Source: SZUA-186 sp041552135
Lineage (GTDB): Bacteria; Pseudomonadota; Gammaproteobacteria; UBA9214
NCBI GenBank assembly: GCA_041552135.1
Contig: JBFELL010000054.1
Span: 1-15,843 of the forward strand
DNA length: 15,843 bases
Reading direction: 5' to 3'
A model generated the notes under the pieces. That model searched no databases and was not told the DNA's origin. It saw only the letters and a program-made list of their open reading frames with translations. Below are positions 1 to 7,799 of the stretch, piece by piece. Within the stretch, counting starts at the first letter, position 1, and every line of letters starts with the position of its first letter. A program made the translations under genes and the position numbers.

Positions 1-8
1 CGTTAACT

Positions 9-107
9 CCCTCTCCCTTCGGGAGAGGGTTGGGGAGAGGGGATAAATAAACGCCAACTGTCTGATTTTACATCCCCTCATCCTGCCCTTCTCCCGCAGG
101 GAGAAGG
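9..107. repeat. 34-bp inverted-repeat pair of an intergenic CCCTCTCCC/GGGAGAGGG palindrome
   Basis: Positions 9-42 and 74-107 are imperfect inverted copies of each other. Each contains its own hairpin: ccctctccc/ggagaggg around ttcg in the left copy, and cttctccc/gggagaag around gca in the right copy. A 31-nt AT-richer spacer lies between them. Palindromes with this CCCTCTCCC core are very common in intergenic DNA of many proteobacteria. The arrangement of two facing copies looks like a small non-coding mobile palindrome. No gene is visible within it. Confidence 0.75.
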
Positions 108-220
108 AACGCCCTGTTCATCATGCAGTGCCCCCTATTCATGTCCTGCGGGTCAGGATGGTTTGTATAACGGTGTTCATGCAGCATGTTGCAAACAATC
201 CAGACAAGGTTAACGGGACA

Positions 221-256
221 GCAGTGATACCATACCATTAGCACTGATACCATCCC
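221..256. repeat. Two 16-bp direct repeats with a 20-bp period
   Basis: The 16-mers at 221-236 (gcagtgataccatacc) and 241-256 (gcactgataccatccc) match at 14 of 16 positions and start exactly 20 bp apart, about two helical turns. That spacing suits a pair of protein-binding sites on one DNA face. They lie upstream of the decayed transposase, so they could instead be part of an old IS end or chance. No regulator is encoded next to them. Confidence 0.45.
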
Positions 257-375
257 GAATGCGCAGGCGCGTGATGCAAGAATTCTGGAGCCGAGTCATA
301 TGTTTGCAAGTGCCCGGACGGTGTGAAAACGCACTGCTCGGGCTAATCACGGCAACGCAACCGGGAGCGACGATC

Positions 376-682
376 GTGAGGTGTTCCCCCGAAGGTGAAG
401 ACCGCGACAAGGCACTGTATTCCCCGAACGTCTGGTTGATCGCATTGCACAAGACAATCCTGTCAGGGTAATCGACGACTTCGCTGATGAGCTCGATCTC
501 GGACGGCTGCGATTCAGGCGTGGCCAGCCACCGTCAACCGCCAGACTCGCCTGCCACCCGCGATCTGGATGAAGCCCTGCTTCTACAGTCACCTCAATCG
601 GGTGCAGTGCAGCCGCCTGCTGCAGCGCAACGTGGAACCGGGCCGGCAGAGCGGGCGGCTGATGGCATACTTCAATTTCTGG
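376..682 (+). pseudogene. Frameshifted 5' remnant of an IS1182-like transposase
   Basis: Three reading-frame pieces in order resemble the N-terminal region of IS1182-type transposases. From about 376 (possible GTG start) one frame reads SPEGEDRDKAL. A shift near 415-420 gives FPERLVDRIAQDNPVRVIDD followed by FADELDLGRLRFRRGQPP. A second shift near 560-570 gives FYSHLNRVQCSRLLQRNVEP, which matches the family segment usually reading LYGYLNRVQSSRRLE...RNVE. The remnant stops at about 682, at the 3' end of the Nudix gene, and the catalytic part of the transposase is absent. The protein would have cut and joined DNA at IS ends. With at least two frameshifts and no C-terminal half it is dead. The family assignment rests on remembered motif similarity. 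Confidence 0.7.
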
Positions 683-686
683 TGCC

Positions 687-1256
687 TCAGGCGAATCGGG
701 GTTCCCTGCTTTGCCGGATAGAGAGAATCGTCTCTCTGGCATGCTCCAGTTGTCGTACACGTTTCCACAGCCTGTCGGGGGAATTTTCATAAATAGCGAG
801 CAGCTCTGCGGCGGTTATCCAGAACAACTCACGCCGTTTCTTGAACCGTCCGACCGTGTCGGCTTCCCATTCCCGGTTCAGTTCCTTGATGTCGCGGTAC
901 GGGAATTCGATAAAGAAAGTTCTCCAGCGTTTGGGTCGGGCAGGGTCCCCGGGTGAGCGCCTGCACCACCAATCGGGATGCATGGCCAGGGTCTCGTCAA
1001 ACAGTGCCTGAACGATCGGGATCTGGTTCCTGACCCTTTCAACAGTGCGGCTCGCCTGTTGCAGATTGTCAGAGAAATACATTGTTTCGGTTTCCTCGAC
1101 AAATTCCCGTATCGCCGTTTCCCGGTAGTCTTCGCCTGTACCCAGGCCGCCACCGAAATCGATAAGATGCCCTGCCTTTCTGCCGCTGAATGTGGTCTGA
1201 AACAGAAAGCGGACCTTGCGACCGCTGACACTAAAGGGTATTACACCAGCGCCCAT
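687..1256 (-). CDS. Nudix hydrolase
   Basis: A 189-residue protein of the Nudix superfamily, enzymes that hydrolyse nucleoside diphosphates linked to another group using a divalent metal. The Nudix box is clear: G36, five residues, E42, seven residues, R50-E51, two residues, then E54-E55 (GEDYRETAIREFVEET). The glycine that usually closes the box is replaced (TET), so the box is slightly divergent. The 'GGGLGTGED' segment just before it is also typical. There is no signal peptide, so it is probably cytoplasmic. The ATG start has an AGGAG ribosome site on the minus strand at 1265-1269, eight bases upstream. The substrate cannot be told from the sequence. It is an isolated gene: a decayed transposase abuts its 3' end and gene-free DNA lies upstream. 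Confidence 0.85.
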   Translation of the reverse strand: MGAGVIPFSVSGRKVRFLFQTTFSGRKAGHLIDFGGGLGTGEDYRETAIREFVEETETMYFSDNLQQASRTVERVRNQIPIVQALFDETLAMHPDWWCRRSPGDPARPKRWRTFFIEFPYRDIKELNREWEADTVGRFKKRRELFWITAAELLAIYENSPDRLWKRVRQLEHARETILSIRQSREPRFA

Positions 1257-1965
1257 CTCTTCTTCTCCTGCGCGATTACTGATACTGGTGGCTGATCCGG
1301 GATCGATTCATACCTGGCGAGGGTATGTAAGCACAGATCAGTAACTTTTTCAGGCGTTTCGAGGTCAGGGCCCGATGCGGGTACTGATTCTTCAGGAGCC
1401 GGGTCCAGTGACCCGCGGTGGTTCAGGGGTCGGGCCTGTCACCGTAGCGGGGGTTCAGGTTGAGCCGGCCCTGGCAATGTGACGTCTTCCCGAGGCGGGT
1501 TGTTGCCGATTATGGATACCCCGCTATCGTGCAGAACGTCTCCGAACGGTCGGGCTTGCGTTGTCTTGCCCCGGGGTTGTATCGACCGGGAATACTGAAA
1601 GGTGCAGCGAAAGCTGCCGGTAATACCTGTCGGACTCAACTCGTACCTGAGCTGAGCGACATGCCGACCGGCGACGGTTTGTGAGGTTGTCCGTGACCGC
1701 ATGCGAGCAAGGATCCTGCCTGGGCGCCCGTGGTGCAGGTTGCCCGGACAGGTGGCTTGGTGAGCGGAAAAGATGTTGCTCCGCACCGGTAGCGAATGCG
1801 TGTATAAACGGGATGTGCCCACTTTGTCGGCCGTGCGCTATTCCTGCGGGCCTGCAGTCATCAGGCTCGCGGTTTTTCATCGCCCGACCCTTCAGATGGA
1901 TATTGTCTTTGCGTTCCCGGCGCCATTGCGTTGAAATATGCCTTTAAATCAGACAGTCGCAGAAC
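1257..1965. other. 709-bp gap with no recognisable gene
   Basis: This stretch separates the Nudix gene from recO. Open frames exist on both strands (for example a minus-strand frame at 1439-1822 and a plus-strand frame at 1681-1947), but none shows a recognisable family or a good ribosome site, and their compositions are unlike the neighbouring genes. In many gammaproteobacteria recO directly follows era and rnc. Here those genes are absent, so the left side of recO appears rearranged. The gap may hold decayed coding DNA. No tRNA, terminator or strong promoter was found. Confidence 0.5.
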
Positions 1966-2724
1966 ATGAGCACCTCCGGCAAGGTCCTGCTGGATCCCGC
2001 GTGGATCCTGCATCATTATCCCTATCGCGATTCCAGCCTGCTGCTGGAAGTGTTCAGCCGTGAACACGGCCGGCTGGGACTCGTGGCGCGTGGTGCCCGC
2101 GCCTCAAAATCGCGCTGGCGCGGGCTGCTGCAGGGCTTCAGGCCACTGTTGCTGTCATGGAGCCAGCGTGGCGAGCTCGGCACACTGACCGCGGTGGAGA
2201 ACCGCGCTGGCATGGGCGTTCCGGGTACCCGGCATTTGATGAGTGCCTGGTACCTGAACGAGCTGCTGATGCGCCTGCTGACCCGGCATGACCCGCACCC
2301 GCAGCTGTTTTCCGCCTACGAGCAGGCCTTGCAGGATCTGGATGCCGCGGAGCAGCCAACGTTGCGTATTTTCGAGAAGCAGTTGCTGCAGGAGCTGGGC
2401 TACGGGCTGTTACTGGACCACGAGGCGGAAAGCGGCCGGCCTGTCGTTGCCGATGCGCTCTACGAATACCGGCTGGAGAGCGGGCCGGTGCCATGCGATG
2501 TGCGCCGGGATAACGGCTTGTATCTGTGTGGCTCCAGCCTGCTGGCGCTGCACGCCGGGCGACTGACGGATCCGGCCGCCTGCCAGGAGGTCAAGCAGCT
2601 GATGCGGGCGGTGCTGTCGCTCTACCTCGGGGCGCGACCGTTGAGGACACGCGAGGTGCTGCGGCAGATGGCGGTGTCCCGGGGCGGGGGCAATCCGCCG
2701 GATGTGCCTTCATCGATCAACTGA
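1966..2724 (+). CDS. recO: DNA repair protein RecO
   Basis: A 252-residue RecO, the mediator that works with RecR (and RecF) to load RecA on SSB-coated single-stranded DNA and to anneal complementary strands. The N-terminal OB-fold region begins with the characteristic run AWILHHYPYRDSSLLLEVFS and continues with HGRLGLVARGARASKSRWRG, followed by the LQGFRPLLLSWSQRGELGTL segment. The C-terminal helical part contains WYLNELLMRLLTRHDPHPQLF and FEKQLLQELGYGLLLD, both typical of the family. Its length is in the usual 230-260 range. The ATG at 1966 fits the family start, although no strong Shine-Dalgarno precedes it. pdxJ follows after 16 bases, so the two are probably cotranscribed, as in many gammaproteobacteria. 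Confidence 0.95.
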   Translation: MSTSGKVLLDPAWILHHYPYRDSSLLLEVFSREHGRLGLVARGARASKSRWRGLLQGFRPLLLSWSQRGELGTLTAVENRAGMGVPGTRHLMSAWYLNELLMRLLTRHDPHPQLFSAYEQALQDLDAAEQPTLRIFEKQLLQELGYGLLLDHEAESGRPVVADALYEYRLESGPVPCDVRRDNGLYLCGSSLLALHAGRLTDPAACQEVKQLMRAVLSLYLGARPLRTREVLRQMAVSRGGGNPPDVPSSIN

Positions 2725-2740
2725 GACAGACGGAAACGCA

Positions 2741-3481
2741 ATGGAAACCGATTCGCAAATACTGCTGGGCGTCAACATCGACCACGTGGCGACACTGCGC
2801 CAGGCGCGTGGCACACGGTATCCCGATCCCGTCGAGGCGGCCGCGCTGGCGGAACACTCGGGTGCCGACAGTATTACGCTGCACCTGCGCGAGGACCGGC
2901 GGCACATCCAGGACCGCGACGTGCTGGTGCTGAAGGAGCAGCTGCGCACACGGATGAACCTGGAGATGGCCGTGACGGAAGAGATGCTGGCCTTTGCCAC
3001 GAGGCTTCAGCCGCAGGACTGCTGTCTGGTGCCCGAGCGTCGCGAGGAGCTGACCACCGAGGGCGGGCTGGACGTGGCCGGCCAGTTGCCCCGCGTGCAG
3101 GAGGCCTGCAGCCGTCTCGCCGGGGCGGGTGTGCGGGTATCGTTGTTTATCGATGCCGATATCGATCAGGTCAACGCGGCCGCCGCGGCGGGCGCGCCCT
3201 GCATCGAGATCCATACCGGCCACTTCGCCGACACAGCCGATGCAACGGCGCGGGCGGCCGAACTGGCGCGAATTGCCGATGCCGTGAGTGCCGGTGTGGC
3301 GGCCGGGCTGCAGGTCAATGCCGGACATGGTCTGAATTACGACAACGTGCAGACGATCGCCGCCATGGCGGACGTGCGCGAGTTGAATATCGGCCATGCG
3401 ATCGTTGCCCGTGCGCTGTTCACCGGCCTTGGCGAGGCGGTGGCGGAGATGAAGCGACTGATGCTGGGCGCGCGGGCCTGA
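2741..3481 (+). CDS. pdxJ: Pyridoxine 5'-phosphate synthase PdxJ
   Basis: PdxJ condenses 1-deoxy-D-xylulose 5-phosphate with 3-amino-2-oxopropyl phosphate to give pyridoxine 5'-phosphate, the last ring-forming step of DXP-dependent vitamin B6 synthesis. The protein is a TIM barrel of 246 residues. The N-terminal signature LLGVNIDHVATLRQARGTRY is present. By alignment from memory to E. coli PdxJ (offset of three), the catalytic residues are His48 in TLHLREDRRHI, Glu75 in NLEM and His196 in VNAGHGLNY. I chose the ATG at 2741 because it starts just before the conserved N-terminus. An in-frame ATG at 2702 would overlap recO and add 13 unlikely residues. It lies directly downstream of recO. acpS, which often follows, is absent, and a convergent gene comes next. 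Confidence 0.96.
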   Translation: METDSQILLGVNIDHVATLRQARGTRYPDPVEAAALAEHSGADSITLHLREDRRHIQDRDVLVLKEQLRTRMNLEMAVTEEMLAFATRLQPQDCCLVPERREELTTEGGLDVAGQLPRVQEACSRLAGAGVRVSLFIDADIDQVNAAAAAGAPCIEIHTGHFADTADATARAAELARIADAVSAGVAAGLQVNAGHGLNYDNVQTIAAMADVRELNIGHAIVARALFTGLGEAVAEMKRLMLGARA

Positions 3482-3495
3482 GGAGTCCTGACTGC

Positions 3496-3939
3496 TCAGG
3501 ATTGCCGTAATCCGCTTTTCTCAAGCAGTTCGTCGATTTCACGTGCAGCGCGGTTATAGGTCTGCTGCCGTGCCAGTTCGTCACCGTCCCGGATTGCGTT
3601 CCTCAGTTCGGCGAGTGCCGCACTCAGCCCGGGCAGATCGCAGTAGGCGGTCGCCCCGGCGAGCTGGTGCGCGCAGTCAGACAGCGATTGCCAGTCACCG
3701 GCCAGCCAGGCCGATGTAAATGCCTGGCGATGCTGCGGCAATTCCAGCAGCAGGTTGGCGAACAGCTGGTTGGCAAACCGGTCCGAGAGGGCGGGTTCGG
3801 CTTGCGCCCCGGGCGCGTCGCCAGGCGTGCCATCCTCCTCCGGCATCGCCGACAGGCGCGCCAGTGCCGAGGTGGCGCGTGACCACAGGCCGCGCCAGCC
3901 AGGTGCGGGTGTGCCTTTTCCCGCCTTGTCGTTGTTCAT
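3496..3939 (-). CDS. Stand-alone histidine phosphotransfer (Hpt) domain protein
   Basis: A 147-residue protein whose second half is an Hpt four-helix domain, the module that relays phosphate from a hybrid sensor kinase to a response regulator. The phosphorylatable histidine is His91 in AHQLAGATAYCDLPGL, a form of the motif close to the one I recall for the Hpt domain of BarA/GacS kinases (HxLxGAxxYC). Residues 1-50 are Pro/Ala/Gly-rich and probably disordered. No kinase, receiver or membrane segment is present. The ATG has a good minus-strand ribosome site (gggagga, 3947-3953) seven bases upstream, so this looks like a genuine independent gene and not only a broken-off domain. It converges on pdxJ with a small hairpin (tcctga/tcagga, 3486-3501) between them, and diverges from cysM. 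Its partner kinase and regulator are not in the window. Confidence 0.8.
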   Translation of the reverse strand: MNNDKAGKGTPAPGWRGLWSRATSALARLSAMPEEDGTPGDAPGAQAEPALSDRFANQLFANLLLELPQHRQAFTSAWLAGDWQSLSDCAHQLAGATAYCDLPGLSAALAELRNAIRDGDELARQQTYNRAAREIDELLEKSGLRQS

Positions 3940-4090
3940 TCGTCGGTCCTCCCGCTATGCTTGTTCATTCGCCGGCCCGTCGCCGTACCTGCCAGTTAAG
4001 CGATATTACCGCGCCAATGCCATCGGCCGATCGCGGATCAGCATGCAGGCATGCTCCGAGATGTACTGTCTGCTGCCCGCGGTTGTTGGG

Positions 4091-4096
4091 TATACT
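4091..4096 (+). promoter_or_regulatory. Possible -10 element of the cysM promoter
   Basis: TATACT lies 35 bases before the cysM ATG and matches the sigma-70 -10 consensus at five of six positions. No convincing -35 hexamer lies 16-18 bases upstream, so this is a weak call. It sits in the 192-bp region between the divergent hpt and cysM genes. That region also holds two gcatgc copies at 4041-4054. Confidence 0.3.
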
Positions 4097-4131
4097 TGCA
4101 GGACAACGTCAACGACTTTGACAATGCTCAC

Positions 4132-5022
4132 ATGACTTACCCCACGCTTGAATCCACCATTGGCAATACGCCACTGGTCCGCTTGCAACGGCTGCCGGGC
4201 GAGACCGGCAACAGCGTACTGGTCAAGCTGGAGGGCAACAACCCGGCCGGCTCGGTCAAGGACCGCCCGGCGCTCAGCATGATCATTCATGCCGAGGCCC
4301 GGGGTGAAATCCGCCCGGGTGACACCCTGATAGAGGCCACCAGCGGCAACACGGGTATTGCACTGGCCATGGCTGCCGCCATCAGGGGCTACCGCATGGT
4401 GCTGATCATGCCGGAGCACATGAGTGTGGAGCGGCGTGCCGTCATGAAGGCCTTCGGCGCACAGATCATACTGGTCAGCGAGGGAGCGAGCATGGAAGGC
4501 GCGCGCGATCTCGCCCTGGAGATGGAAGGGCGGGGCGAGGGCAGGGTGCTGGACCAGTTTTCCAACCCCGACAACCCGCTGGCGCACTATGAAGGCACCG
4601 GCCCGGAGATCTGGCGCGACACGCGGGGCGCGATCACCCACTTCGTCAGTTCCATGGGGACCACTGGTACCATTATGGGGACCTCCCGCTATCTCAAGGA
4701 AGTGAACCCCGCCATCGAGATTGTCGGCGTGACCCCGACAGAGGGGTCGTCCATACCGGGTATCCGTCGCTGGCCGGAGGAATATCTGCCGTCCATTTTC
4801 GAGCCGGCCCGGGTCGACCGGACCATCGAGGTCAGCCAGGCGGATGCCGAGCGGACCACGCGGGCACTGGCCGCACGGGAAGGCATCTTGGCCGGTATCT
4901 CCTCGGGGGGTGCGGTGGCGGCTGCCCTGTCACTGTCAAAACAGCTCGAAAATGCCGTCATCGTCGCGATCGCCTGTGACCGCGGCGACCGGTATCTCTC
5001 GACCGGGGTGTTTCCCGACTGA
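4132..5022 (+). CDS. cysM: Cysteine synthase B (CysM)
   Basis: A 296-residue fold-type II PLP enzyme that makes cysteine from O-acetylserine and sulfide. CysM-type enzymes can also use thiosulfate to give S-sulfocysteine. The PLP lysine is Lys43 in NNPAGSVKDRPA. The substrate loop TSGNTG is at residues 70-75, and the PLP phosphate loop is GTTGTIMG. The C-terminus ACDRGDRYLSTGVFPD is the form found in CysM and not CysK. The start ATG at 4132 gives the family N-terminus MTYPTLESTIGNTPLVRL. A longer frame from 4051 adds 27 unconserved residues. No clear Shine-Dalgarno is seen. The YdbH-family gene begins two bases after the stop, so the genes are probably cotranscribed. Confidence 0.95.
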   Translation: MTYPTLESTIGNTPLVRLQRLPGETGNSVLVKLEGNNPAGSVKDRPALSMIIHAEARGEIRPGDTLIEATSGNTGIALAMAAAIRGYRMVLIMPEHMSVERRAVMKAFGAQIILVSEGASMEGARDLALEMEGRGEGRVLDQFSNPDNPLAHYEGTGPEIWRDTRGAITHFVSSMGTTGTIMGTSRYLKEVNPAIEIVGVTPTEGSSIPGIRRWPEEYLPSIFEPARVDRTIEVSQADAERTTRALAAREGILAGISSGGAVAAALSLSKQLENAVIVAIACDRGDRYLSTGVFPD

Positions 5023-5024
5023 AA

Positions 5025-7103
5025 GTGCGCACCCGCCTGCGGCTCCGTTCCCTGCTGCTTGCCGCCGGCCTCGCGGCCGGTGACCTGGTCGTGGTGCAGG
5101 CCATCGAAAGCGCCGGTTTCTCGCTCGATACCCTGGAAGGCGCCGGCTGGTCGGTGCACGAGGCCACGGCGCGCGTCGACTGGCTCGATGCACAGCGTGC
5201 ACAGCTGAGACTGGAGGCCGCCCTGGCGGTATTGCCCGAACCCCTGGGTACGCTGCGCGCGGTCAGTCTCAGCTGCACGCAGGCGGAAATCCGTGCCGAA
5301 GGTATTCGCTGCGATCAGGCGCACATCCGCGCCGACTCGTTCAACTACGGCCGGCAGACCCTCGTGGGCGGATTCGACTACACACCGGCCTCCGGGCGGC
5401 TGACGTTCAGGCTGGACGGCGCCCGCTACGCCGGCGGCGTGGTGGCTGCCAGCGGTGTGCTGGAGGCGCCGGCCTGGGATATCCGCCTGCAGGGGCACGC
5501 CCTGCAGCTCGATGCGCTGGCCGGTTCGCTGTCTGCGGCCGGCGTATCCCTGCCACCCCTGGAGGCAAGGGGTTCGCTGGATATCTCGGCGCGCCTGCAG
5601 GGCGCTGCAGCCGGACTCGACAGCGGCACCCTGACGGCACGCCTGGCCCACGGGTCATTCTCCGACGAGGCCGGCGCGCTGGCGGGCGAGAACCTTGACC
5701 TGCAACTGGAGGCAGGCCTGTCACGGTCCGGCGGCAACTGGCAGGTCACGGCCGCTCTGCAGGGTGCGCAGGGTCAGCTCTACGTCGAGCCGGTTTTCCT
5801 CGACCTGGAGGCGCAGCCGGTCAATGCCGCGGTAAACCTCGACTGGCAGCCCGGCAGGGAACGGCTGGTGATTCGCTCGCTGGAATACCGTCAGCAGGAC
5901 ACCGTGGCACTCAAGCTCGGCGGGATCCTGCATCCCGGCCGGCCGGTACCGGTCGCCAGCCTGGAAGTGAAGGTGGAGGAGGGCCGGCTGCCGGCGCTGT
6001 ACACGACCTACCTGCAGCCCTGGCTGAACGAAACCCTGCTGGCCGATCTGGAAAGCGCCGGGCGGGTCAATGCATCGATTGCCATGACATCGGGTGAGCT
6101 GCACTCCCTGGAGCTGGACCTGCATGATGTGCAGCTGGCGGACCGCGAGGAACGTTTCGCGTTCAACGGCCTGACGGCCGGCATTGCGTGGGGGGATGAT
6201 GACGCCCGCCGCGAGCAGCAGCTCGCCTGGGACAGTGGTCAGCTCTACCGGGTCCCGCTCGGCGAGGCGGCCATCGCCACCGAGTCCACCGGTTCGCGGT
6301 TTAGCCTGCGCGAGCCGGCGAAAATCACCGTGCTGGACGGTGAGCTGCTGATCGATGCCGTTGAACTCGACTATGCCGACGGCGGCGTGCGACGCTGGCA
6401 CGTGGACGGCATCCTGACGCCCGTTTCCATGCGCGACCTGACCCGGGCGCTCGGCTGGCCGGAATTCGCCGGCAAGCTCTCCGGCGTCATCCCCGATGTG
6501 CGCTACCAGAAGGGCATGCTCGAGGTGGGCGGCATGCTGCTGGTGCGCGTGTTCGACGGCGCGGTCACGCTTGACAATCTCAGGCTGTCGCAGCCCCTGG
6601 GCGTCGTCCCGCGCCTCTGGGTGGATGCCGCCGTGAAGAATATCGATCTCCGGCTGCTGACCGAGGCCTTTTCGTTTGGCCGGATCGAGGGCCGGCTTGG
6701 TGGCAGTGTCGACGGTCTCTACATGGAATCCTGGCGACCGGTGGCCTTCGATGCACAATTTGCCACGCCTGCTGAGGACAGCTCGCGGCACCGTATCAGC
6801 CAGAAAGCGGTGGACAACATATCCAGCATCGGCGGTGGCGGCGTGGGCGGCGCACTGTCGCGCAGCGTTCTTCGCATCTTCGAGGACTTCCCCTACGCGC
6901 GCCTCGGCATTCGCTGCCGGCTGGAAAACGGCACCTGCGATATGGGCGGTGTCGAGGCCGGGCCAAACGGTTACTATATCGTCAAGGGCCGGTTACTGCC
7001 GCCGCGGCTGAACGTGATCGGCTACGCCGAGCGGGTCGACTGGGACAGCCTGGTTGCACAGCTGGTCGCCGTGACCCGGAGCCAGGGCGCTGCGGTCAAG
7101 TGA
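5025..7103 (+). CDS. YdbH-family intermembrane phospholipid transport protein
   Basis: A 692-residue protein with a short N-terminal hydrophobic anchor (about residues 7-25) and a long beta-rich periplasmic body of AsmA/YdbH type. The C-terminal YdbH region, from about residue 500 to near the end, has the family's hallmark segments VRVFDGAVTLDNLRLSQPLG, AFSFGRIEGRLGGSVDGL, WRPVAFDAQFATP, ISQKAVDNISSIGGGG and GYYIVKGRLLPPRLNVIGYA. E. coli YdbH is longer (about 880 residues). It spans the periplasm and acts, redundantly with TamB and YhdP, in moving phospholipids to the outer membrane, working with the lipoprotein YnbE. I infer the same role here. The start is a GTG two bases after the cysM stop, with no good ribosome site, which suggests translational coupling. 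The exact start is uncertain. Confidence 0.85.
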   Translation: MRTRLRLRSLLLAAGLAAGDLVVVQAIESAGFSLDTLEGAGWSVHEATARVDWLDAQRAQLRLEAALAVLPEPLGTLRAVSLSCTQAEIRAEGIRCDQAHIRADSFNYGRQTLVGGFDYTPASGRLTFRLDGARYAGGVVAASGVLEAPAWDIRLQGHALQLDALAGSLSAAGVSLPPLEARGSLDISARLQGAAAGLDSGTLTARLAHGSFSDEAGALAGENLDLQLEAGLSRSGGNWQVTAALQGAQGQLYVEPVFLDLEAQPVNAAVNLDWQPGRERLVIRSLEYRQQDTVALKLGGILHPGRPVPVASLEVKVEEGRLPALYTTYLQPWLNETLLADLESAGRVNASIAMTSGELHSLELDLHDVQLADREERFAFNGLTAGIAWGDDDARREQQLAWDSGQLYRVPLGEAAIATESTGSRFSLREPAKITVLDGELLIDAVELDYADGGVRRWHVDGILTPVSMRDLTRALGWPEFAGKLSGVIPDVRYQKGMLEVGGMLLVRVFDGAVTLDNLRLSQPLGVVPRLWVDAAVKNIDLRLLTEAFSFGRIEGRLGGSVDGLYMESWRPVAFDAQFATPAEDSSRHRISQKAVDNISSIGGGGVGGALSRSVLRIFEDFPYARLGIRCRLENGTCDMGGVEAGPNGYYIVKGRLLPPRLNVIGYAERVDWDSLVAQLVAVTRSQGAAVK

Positions 7104-7188
7104 CAGCGGACGGTTGTCAACGAATCGCCCGCTGTCGCGCGGGTTTGTCCATGCCCCGGGTGAATTTCATGCAGAGCAAGGAGACGAG

Positions 7189-7785
7189 ATGAAAACGTTG
7201 CGCATTCCACTGTTGCTGTTGCCGCTGCTGTTCGTCGCGGCCTGCGTCACCATCAATGTCTATTTTCCGGCCGAGGCGGCCGAGAAGGCGGCCGATCGCA
7301 TCATCCTTGATGTCTACGGCGAGCAGCCTGACAAGGCACCCGAGCCGCAGTCGATGCGACCGGTTGACCTCACCCCGGTGCAGCTGGCCGGCAGCCTGCT
7401 TGACTGGATCATCCCGCCGGCACATGCCGGTGGCGCCGATCTCTCGGTCGACAGTCCGGCCATCCGGCAGCTGAAGGCGGATATGGAGCGCCGGCACAGG
7501 AAGCTGGCGCCGTATTATGACTCCGGCGCGATTGGCATGACGCGCGATGGCGAGATCGAGATCCGTGACCAGAAACTGGTGTCGCTGAAGGACAGAAATC
7601 CCGTGAAGAAACTTGTAGCCAGGGAGAACCGCGACCGCGGCGCACTCTACGCCGAAATCGCCAGGGCCAATGGCCATCCGGAGTGGGAGGGCGATATCCG
7701 CCAGACCTTTGCCCGCCGCTGGGTGGACAACGCCCCGGGCGGCTGGTGGTACATGGGCAAGAGCGGCAGCTGGCAGCAGAAGTAG
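7189..7785 (+). CDS. DUF1318 (YdbL-family) lipoprotein
   Basis: A 198-residue lipoprotein. Residues 1-18 are a hydrophobic signal peptide ending in the lipobox VAAC, with Cys19 as the lipidation site. The mature N-terminus CVTINVYFPAEAAEKAAD is the usual opening of DUF1318 lipoproteins. The C-terminal part (about residues 95-190: LKADMERRHRKLAPYYDSG, then SLKDRNPVKKLVARENRDR and ALYAEIARANG) matches the YdbL domain. In E. coli ydbL follows ydbH and ynbE and modulates that system. Here it follows the YdbH-family gene after 85 bases. The ATG at 7189 has AAGGAG at 7178-7183, five bases upstream, which rules out the longer frame from 7114. No ynbE-like small lipoprotein gene is found between the two genes. 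Confidence 0.85.
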   Translation: MKTLRIPLLLLPLLFVAACVTINVYFPAEAAEKAADRIILDVYGEQPDKAPEPQSMRPVDLTPVQLAGSLLDWIIPPAHAGGADLSVDSPAIRQLKADMERRHRKLAPYYDSGAIGMTRDGEIEIRDQKLVSLKDRNPVKKLVARENRDRGALYAEIARANGHPEWEGDIRQTFARRWVDNAPGGWWYMGKSGSWQQK

Positions 7786-7799
7786 GCGGCAGTCTCAAT

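Noticed and set aside
1439..1822. Minus-strand open frame of 127 codons with a faint resemblance (PFG..VLHDSGVSIIG) to the C-terminal part of fimbrial ushers
   Set aside because: The similarity is a handful of residues without supporting context, ribosome site or neighbouring pilus genes; too weak to call.
3486..3501. Hairpin tcctga-ctgc-tcagga between convergent pdxJ and the Hpt gene
   Set aside because: Only six base pairs and no T-run on either strand; not enough for a terminator call.
7151..7192. Thirteen-codon open frame from an ATG at 7151 ending across the start codon of the DUF1318 gene (ATGA overlap)
   Set aside because: Very short, no ribosome site, no lipobox; it cannot be YnbE and is probably chance.
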